Positions 6,477-10,194 of a stretch of DNA of 10,194 nt are shown piece by piece (position 1 is the first letter of the stretch; every line of letters begins with the position of its first letter). The DNA lies in the NCBI GenBank assembly GCA_022759285.1, contig JAEMPM010000101.1, forward strand, positions 1 to 10,194, read 5' to 3'. A program made the translations under genes and the position numbers. Origin of the DNA: Thermocrinis sp. (GTDB taxonomy: Bacteria > Aquificota > Aquificia > Aquificales > Aquificaceae). Below the pieces are notes generated by a model. The model saw nothing but the letters and a program-made list of their open reading frames with translations, was not told where the DNA came from and searched no databases.

Positions 6477-6940
6477 TGGATGGATACATCTATAACTTCA
6501 TAAGGAAGCTGGAAGAGTTGGTGCTGTTGCAGGAAAAATCTGTCAATATTATCCTGCATGCTAAGAGTATAAGACCTTCCTCCGAAGTTTCCATGCGTAT
6601 ATCCTTTTTTTATTTGGATATATTTGAAATGCTCTCGGAGCTTCTAAGCAACATAGAATTTTTAGAGGAAGAAAACAAAAAATCATACCTCTTGGAACTT
6701 GCCTTAGAGTCCCTGTCTTTGACTTTAGTGTCTCTTCCATTTTTAAGTTCCTTGTCTCCCATGTTTGCAGACAAAGAGTTGGCAAAGGATATAGAGGAGG
6801 TGGTGGTTCTGTTGGAGGATATGCTCATGGCTTGGGATGAGGAAAAGTTGAGAGTAGCAAGCCAGTATATGGCTAAGGTATATCAACTGCTTAGGTACTA
6901 TCTCTATTCTGCCTCCAGATCTTATCAGAACATGAGTTAA
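6476..6940 (+). CDS. Unknown all-helical acidic protein downstream of hslU
   Basis: I do not recognise this family. From ATG 6476 it is 154 residues. This start gives a 1-base overlap (TGATG) with the hslU stop; a GTG one codon earlier (6473) would give a 4-base overlap. It reads as four to five amphipathic helices rich in Leu and Glu, with a hydrophobic stretch around residues 80-95 (L-T-L-V-S-L-P-F-L-S-S-L) that is too polar and broken to be a firm membrane segment. There is no signal peptide or known motif. Its size and helical character recall flagellar chaperones such as FliS or FlgN, and flagellar genes lie next to it on the opposite strand, but I find no specific motif to support that. 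Its stop shares the bases TTAA with the stop of the convergent flhX-like gene. Confidence 0.82.
   Translation: MDGYIYNFIRKLEELVLLQEKSVNIILHAKSIRPSSEVSMRISFFYLDIFEMLSELLSNIEFLEEENKKSYLLELALESLSLTLVSLPFLSSLSPMFADKELAKDIEEVVVLLEDMLMAWDEEKLRVASQYMAKVYQLLRYYLYSASRSYQNMS
6937..6940. other. Shared stop codons of two convergent operons
   Basis: The four bases TTAA contain the plus-strand stop TAA (6938-6940) and the minus-strand stop TAA (6937-6939). No intergenic sequence is left for a terminator, so each operon must end inside the other or read through as antisense. Confidence 0.9.
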
Positions 6941-7191
6941 GTTCTCAACGTCTTTATAAAAACTAAAACCTTTGCCACCGCTCGGTAAAGCTCGGGTGGG
7001 ATCTCTTCAAAAACCTCCACCCTTATCAACGCTGATACTAGGTCCTTATCTTCTACTATGGGTATGTTCTTTTCCTTTGCTATTTTTATGATCCTCTCTG
7101 CCAACTCACCGTAGCCCTTTGCCAAAACAACGGGTGCCTTGTCCTTCTCTGGATCGTACCTGAGGGCTACCGCCTTTTTTCTCTCCTCCAT
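6937..7191 (-). CDS. FlhX-like protein: stand-alone FlhB C-terminal domain
   Basis: An 84-residue protein matching the cytoplasmic C-terminal subdomain of FlhB/YscU export-gate proteins. Recognisable stretches are A-V-A-L-R-Y-D-P-E (near residues 7-15), A-P-V-V-L-A-K-G (19-26), A-E-R-I, I-P-I-V-E-D (43-48), and E-I-P-P-E-L-Y-R-A-V-A (63-73). Full-length FlhB has four membrane segments and cuts itself at NPTH. Here both are missing, and the protein begins just where the downstream cleavage fragment would. Known relatives are FlhX of Helicobacter pylori (HP1575), reported to stand in for the FlhB C-terminal fragment, and YlqH of Bacillus. It probably acts in the flagellar export switch. It follows the fliK-like gene with one base between stop and start, and a GGTGG sequence serves as a modest ribosome binding site. 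Confidence 0.85.
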   Translation of the reverse strand: MEERKKAVALRYDPEKDKAPVVLAKGYGELAERIIKIAKEKNIPIVEDKDLVSALIRVEVFEEIPPELYRAVAKVLVFIKTLRT

Positions 7192-7192
7192 T

Positions 7193-8626
7193 TCAAACCA
7201 CCAAATATAAATTTGTTTCGTAGAAATGTTCCTTTAACACATCCTTCAAAGATTGAGAAGAAGGCAGTAAGTTTAGCTTTAAATCCCTGAGCTGAAGGCC
7301 CTCTTCTTTTAGCATACTTTCCAACAGGGCTTTTCTTTCCTTCATCTTTTTGTAGAAAAGCTCATTGTTGGTGTATAAGTTTAAGCTTATGGCTTTTACC
7401 TTCTCTGTCTTCGGGCTTGATAAGAGGGCACTTACAAAACCTTCTGGATAGTTTAGGTTTATAAAAACCTTGTATTCATTCCTTTGCGTCCTTATTAGCA
7501 TTCCACCCTTGTACCTTTCCCACTTAAAGGGTAGCACTACTGTGCCCTCATTGACCATGAGCCTCTGTAGCTGAGAGATGGTGTTTAACTGCTGGAGCCA
7601 TACAAGGCCATCCTTCTCTATCTTCTCCCTAAAGGGCAAAAGTCTTCTACCCTCTTCTATGAAGTTCTCAAGCTTTCTATGAATTTCTCTGAGTCTGCCG
7701 ATATCCTCTTTCTCCACCGCTTCGAAAAAGCTTCTGAGAAGATTACCAAGCTCTTCATCCCTTACCAAAAGGCTAAACTGCCTTAGCCTTTCAAAGGCTA
7801 AGCTAAAGCTCTTGCCTGCTGGTGTGTTTTCTATGCTCTTTAGCTCTTTACTCAAAAGTATTAAGAGGGTGTCCTTGTCTCCCTTTTCTAAAGCTTTCAA
7901 AATTTCCTTTTTTCCAATGCTTTCAACGAACCTCACAAAATGCGTAAACTCCCAGTGATTTAAGTTCTCAAGATAGAGTGTCCTTAAGAGATTCTCTATT
8001 TCCTTTAGATTCTCTGTTCTTTTTAGCACCATCCGAAACAACTGGTCTATAGTTTTTATGTCCTTAACCTCCCCACCATGAATTTGCCCCGCTAAGTCAA
8101 GGATATTACTGAGCAGTTGTGCCTTTGTGTCCTCAAGAACACTCTTCAAATCTACCTTTCCTGTAAAGAAGTCCAACAGTTTTCTTTCGTAAAAAAGCCC
8201 AGAGTTCTTCACCAGTGCTTGGAGTTCTTGTAAGTTCAAGTTTATTGGTGGTTCTTCCTGAAAATCAACCACAAACTTTAGAACCTGTTCTATGCTTAAT
8301 CTTCTTTGTAGGGAGACAACCTTCAGGGTAATTGGATTTTTACTTTCAAGCATAAGCTTTAACTGATCTCCCTCCTTTATTTCAAGGTCAGACAGATTCT
8401 CTGCAACAAGCTCTTGGTTGTTTAGCATCACCCTTATGGTTCTACCTTGGGTTTGGACCACACGCCCTTCCAAAAGGTTGCCCTCGGAAAAAGCCTCAAA
8501 GAGAGTTGGCGGAACAGTGGTCAAGAGCTTTAGGCTCATCTGCTTGCTGATGTGCTCCGCTTTTAGCCCTTGGGCTGTCTCCAAAGCGTGCTGTAAAAAT
8601 ACTCCCTCTATACGACGAATTTCCAT
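7193..8626 (-). CDS. FliK/YlqG-like flagellar hook-length control protein
   Basis: A 477-residue soluble protein. An N-terminal small beta domain (about 50-105, V-V-Q-T-Q-G-R-T-I-R-V-M-L through G-D-Q-L-K-L) resembles that of YlqG-type FliK relatives. The S-G-L-F-Y-E-R-K-L motif at 142-150 matches the SGLFYE-L motif of many FliK-like proteins. The middle (160-330) is helical and charged. The C-terminal part (about 345-452, W-L-Q-Q-L-N, G-T-V-V-L-P-F, and strands ending G-L-Q-L-R-D-L-K-L-N) fits the FliK C-terminal domain that touches FlhB. FliK measures hook length and triggers the switch of the export gate to filament proteins. The gene is followed at once by an FlhB C-terminal-domain gene, the pairing seen for ylqG-ylqH in Bacillus. 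Whether this is the main FliK or a second relative cannot be told here. An in-frame TAA at 8632-8630 fixes the start to 8626. Confidence 0.78.
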   Translation of the reverse strand: MEIRRIEGVFLQHALETAQGLKAEHISKQMSLKLLTTVPPTLFEAFSEGNLLEGRVVQTQGRTIRVMLNNQELVAENLSDLEIKEGDQLKLMLESKNPITLKVVSLQRRLSIEQVLKFVVDFQEEPPINLNLQELQALVKNSGLFYERKLLDFFTGKVDLKSVLEDTKAQLLSNILDLAGQIHGGEVKDIKTIDQLFRMVLKRTENLKEIENLLRTLYLENLNHWEFTHFVRFVESIGKKEILKALEKGDKDTLLILLSKELKSIENTPAGKSFSLAFERLRQFSLLVRDEELGNLLRSFFEAVEKEDIGRLREIHRKLENFIEEGRRLLPFREKIEKDGLVWLQQLNTISQLQRLMVNEGTVVLPFKWERYKGGMLIRTQRNEYKVFINLNYPEGFVSALLSSPKTEKVKAISLNLYTNNELFYKKMKERKALLESMLKEEGLQLRDLKLNLLPSSQSLKDVLKEHFYETNLYLVV

Positions 8627-8629
8627 ACC

Positions 8630-8737
8630 TTACAGATCGTCCCTTAAGGCAAGTGCTAAAGACTCTCGTGCCATACAAAATTCACCACAACTGCAGAGAA
8701 AACCCCAAAAAGGATCTTTATAAAAGTTCCCCCACAT
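8630..8737 (-). CDS. Small ORF, 35 aa, Cys-rich, between the membrane protein gene and fliK
   Basis: On the minus strand an ATG (8737-8735) overlaps the stop of the 137-aa gene by one base (TGATG). The frame stays open for 35 codons to TAA at 8632-8630, and three bases later the fliK-like ATG begins. It therefore fills the only sizeable gap in this operon exactly. The product starts M-W-G-N-F-Y-K-D-P-F-W-G-F-L, has a C-S-C-G-E-F-C cluster at 15-21, and ends in a likely short helix, M-A-R-E-S-L-A-L-A-L-R. Three Cys spaced CxCx3C could bind a metal or form disulfides. The aromatic start could lie against a membrane. A weak AAGAG precedes the start. I recognise no family. It could be a real small protein, a leader peptide coupling translation to fliK, or chance. 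The double junction fit favours a real gene. Confidence 0.6.
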   Translation of the reverse strand: MWGNFYKDPFWGFLCSCGEFCMARESLALALRDDL

Positions 8738-9150
8738 CAACGCTCTTTTTCGTATTCTGTTATACCTGCGAGCTTGTTTCCTTCAAAGGTAAGCTCAATG
8801 ACCAGCTTTTTTTCCATACCCTTTGCCTTTTTTCCGTAATACAGAATTGCTTTTCCCTTTGCAAGTTCTTTTTTTCTCAGCTCAAAGCCCTCTTGGTTTA
8901 TCCTTTGGCATAGGGTTGTAAGTTTTTCCAAATTCTCTCCATCTTCCACTGTTAGCCCCTTTGGACCGTCCAAGGTACATTTGCCCTCTTTGAAATATTC
9001 CACCACAGAATTCACTAACTCATCTTTCGTGGGCTGATCTGATTTATATATGATGATTGCTATAACTAGAGGGTAAAGAAGCACAAACAAAATCATAGAG
9101 CCCAAAAGCACATCTTCAATCTTAATTCCTTTAAGTTTCCTTAAAGCCAT
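8737..9150 (-). CDS. Unknown 137-aa single-pass membrane protein
   Basis: I do not recognise this family. The start at 9150 is chosen because GAGG lies 5 bases upstream (minus strand, within 9156-9160). A longer frame from 9231 would run over the end of corA with a Cys/Pro/Gly-rich segment that does not look like protein. From 9150 it has a basic N-terminus (M-A-L-R-K-L-K-G-I-K), one strong membrane helix at about 15-35, then a soluble domain of about 100 residues rich in Lys and Glu. That domain has two Cys (at 58 and 81) and a beta-like C-terminal end (K-K-L-V-I-E-L-T-F-E-G-N-K-L-A-G-I). Lysines before the helix suggest the N-terminus is inside and the domain outside. It overlaps corA by 10 bases, and its TGA overlaps the 35-aa ORF start. 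Confidence 0.85.
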   Translation of the reverse strand: MALRKLKGIKIEDVLLGSMILFVLLYPLVIAIIIYKSDQPTKDELVNSVVEYFKEGKCTLDGPKGLTVEDGENLEKLTTLCQRINQEGFELRKKELAKGKAILYYGKKAKGMEKKLVIELTFEGNKLAGITEYEKER

Positions 9151-10082
9151 CCCTTCCTCTTTACCCAAAAGATGAGAACTGCCGTGGTTACAACCATCAG
9201 GACCAGGGAATATACATAGCCATACTTCCAATGAAGCTCCGGCATGTTTTCAAAGTTCATACCAAAGATGCTTGATATAAGGGTTGCGGGTAGGAAGATG
9301 GTTGCCAAGACTGTAAAGACTTTTACCGCTTCGTTTTGCCTTATGTTTATAAGACCTATCAGTGTGCTCTGTATGCTGTCTATTTTGTCCATGTAAAAGG
9401 ATGTGTAATCCAAGAGTGTATAAAGGTCCTCAAGAATAACCTTTATCTCTCTTTTGGTTTGAGCGTTGATCTTTGGGCTCTTTACAAAATGGGAAAGAAT
9501 TCTGAGCTTTTCATTTATTGCCTCCCTTAAGGTTATATTCAGTTCGTCATAGTAAGATACATCTTTTAAGATCTCCTCCGTTTGCTCTTCAAAGACCTCC
9601 TTCCGGAGGTTTCTTATACGCCTTCCAAGGATCTCAAGTCTGTCTCCTATTCTATCTACCTCTATGTGTACGATCTGCGAAAACATCTCCTCTGGAAATT
9701 GGAAAACAAGCTTCTGAGCTTCAACCCTTCTTTGAAAAATCAAAAGGGTCGGTATATCTCTGTACCGGATGGTTACCATAAACCTGCTTTTGAGGAAGAA
9801 AAAAACAGGCTCTACCAGTATGTCTTCCTTTTGTTGAATAACAAAAGAGAAATTCATAAAGATCTTTTCACCTTCTTCCTTGTATTTACTGCTTATCTCT
9901 ATGTCTCCAAAGACCTCCCTCGGCGGCATTTCAAAGCCAACTGCACTCTTAAGCCAAAATATCTCCTCCTCTGTTGGTTTTTCCACATCAATCCATAAAA
10001 TTCTGTCTTTTGGGATCGTTCCAAACTCATCCACCGAGTGTTCTGTAAATCCAAAGGCTGAACTGGCGTATATTTTTATCAT
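9141..10082 (-). CDS. corA: CorA-family Mg2+/Co2+ transporter
   Basis: From ATG 10082 it is 313 residues, the usual CorA size (about 316 in E. coli). CorA forms pentameric channels in the inner membrane that let Mg2+ and Co2+ enter. The family signature G-M-N is at 274-276, at the end of the first membrane helix (about 255-273), followed by F-E-N-M-P-E-L in the short outer loop. The second helix is at about 287-307, and a basic tail (V-K-R-K-G-W-L) lies inside. The large N-terminal domain (1-240) has the long charged stalk helices that sense Mg2+ in the cytoplasm. A frame from 10166 would add 28 residues that cross the divergent gene and look non-coding, so 10082 is preferred. There is no Shine-Dalgarno, and a -10-like box sits 8 bases before the ATG. 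It is the first gene of the operon running to the fliK-like and flhX-like genes. Confidence 0.93.
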   Translation of the reverse strand: MIKIYASSAFGFTEHSVDEFGTIPKDRILWIDVEKPTEEEIFWLKSAVGFEMPPREVFGDIEISSKYKEEGEKIFMNFSFVIQQKEDILVEPVFFFLKSRFMVTIRYRDIPTLLIFQRRVEAQKLVFQFPEEMFSQIVHIEVDRIGDRLEILGRRIRNLRKEVFEEQTEEILKDVSYYDELNITLREAINEKLRILSHFVKSPKINAQTKREIKVILEDLYTLLDYTSFYMDKIDSIQSTLIGLINIRQNEAVKVFTVLATIFLPATLISSIFGMNFENMPELHWKYGYVYSLVLMVVTTAVLIFWVKRKGWL

Positions 10083-10090
10083 CAAGCAAT

Positions 10091-10119
10091 ATTTTAACAA
10101 CCTTAAACTATAATCTAAA
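10091..10119 (-). promoter_or_regulatory. Candidate promoter of the corA operon
   Basis: Read on the minus strand, TTTAGA (10114-10119) and TAAAAT (10091-10096) match the -35 at four and the -10 at five of six positions, 17 bases apart. The -10 ends 8 bases before the corA ATG, so the transcript would start at or next to the start codon. The region is AT-rich, which lowers certainty. Confidence 0.4.
10109..10114 (+). promoter_or_regulatory. Consensus -10 box for the divergent plus-strand gene
   Basis: A perfect TATAAT lies 9 bases before the ATG at 10124. No good -35 is seen 16-18 bases upstream. It sits within the proposed corA promoter and shares a base with its -35, so the two promoters would compete. 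Confidence 0.45.
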
Positions 10120-10123
10120 AGCC

Positions 10124-10194
10124 ATGGAAAACGAAAAGTTACCCAGAAGGTATTCGAAGATGTCAACTTTTGGCATCCATAGACTGAGGTTTCC
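10124..10194 (+). CDS. Start of an unidentified gene leaving the window (partial)
   Basis: An open frame from ATG 10124 runs 23 codons to the window edge, beginning M-E-N-E-K-L-P-R-R-Y-S-K-M-S-T-F-G-I-H-R-L. Too little is visible to name a product. Two starts are possible. ATG 10124 has a perfect -10 box 9 bases upstream and no Shine-Dalgarno, so it would be leaderless. ATG 10160, in the same frame, has AGAAGG at 10145-10150 at a workable distance of 9 bases. It diverges from corA across 41 bases. Confidence 0.6.
   Translation, partial: MENEKLPRRYSKMSTFGIHRLRF

Noticed and set aside
6476..6940. The helical protein after hslU as FliS or FlgN
   Set aside because: Size and helicity fit loosely, but I find no conserved stretch of either family, so the name is not used.
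9151..9231. A longer start at 9231 for the 137-aa membrane protein
   Set aside because: The extra 27 residues overlap the conserved end of corA and look non-coding; the ATG at 9150 has a ribosome binding site at the right distance.
9595..9610. ACCTCC-TTCC-GGAGGT hairpin with a perfect internal Shine-Dalgarno (minus strand) in corA
   Set aside because: No start codon lies at a suitable distance, and the codons encode the charged stalk helix; best explained as coding coincidence.
9518..9998. Plus-strand open frames opposite corA
   Set aside because: They lie antisense to a well-supported transporter gene, have no recognisable motif and no ribosome binding site that I can see.
10083..10166. 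A longer corA start at 10166
   Set aside because: The extra 28 residues would run antisense through the divergent gene and its TATAAT box, and CorA homologues begin near the residue encoded at 10082.

Overview
The window looks like chromosomal DNA from a thermophilic, flagellated, Gram-negative bacterium, most likely of the Aquificales (a Hydrogenobacter/Thermocrinis/Aquifex-like relative). That placement is inference. It rests on very tight gene packing, Lys/Glu-rich proteins with moderate GC, LPS-transport genes that imply an outer membrane, and flagellar genes. No marker gene settles it. Nearly every base is coding. There are no RNA genes, insertion sequences, CRISPR arrays or phage genes, and no gene-free stretch longer than about 140 bases.

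Layout. (1) Positions 1-142 hold the first codons of a minus-strand gene leaving the window (start at 19), with a well-spaced promoter-like sequence just upstream. (2) 143-4650, minus strand, is a five-gene operon read glnE > kdsC > lptC > lptA > HU/IHF-like gene. Each junction is a 4-base ATGA overlap. It joins control of glutamine synthetase, KDO synthesis for LPS, two parts of the LPS export bridge, and a nucleoid protein. (3) 4684-6940, plus strand, is an unknown 147-aa gene, then hslU, then an unknown helical protein, joined by 1-base stop/start overlaps. No hslV is present. (4) 6937-10082, minus strand, is an operon read corA > 137-aa membrane protein > a 35-aa small ORF > fliK-like > flhX-like (FlhB C-terminal domain only). 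It meets operon 3 tail to tail, and the two stop codons share the bases TTAA. (5) From 10124 a new plus-strand gene runs out of the window.

How the genes work together. KdsC makes KDO for LPS, and LptC and LptA carry LPS across the periplasm. HslU unfolds proteins for the HslV peptidase, which must be encoded elsewhere. The FliK-like and FlhX-like proteins probably act on the flagellar export gate that switches from hook to filament substrates. CorA imports Mg2+/Co2+.

Main points for a second look: a 35-aa Cys-rich ORF at 8630-8737 that exactly fills the only sizeable gap in the corA-fliK operon; a recurring pattern in which genes at the head of operons have a -10-like box 7-14 bases from the start codon and no Shine-Dalgarno, which suggests leaderless transcripts; and an unknown gene in the place hslV normally takes before hslU.
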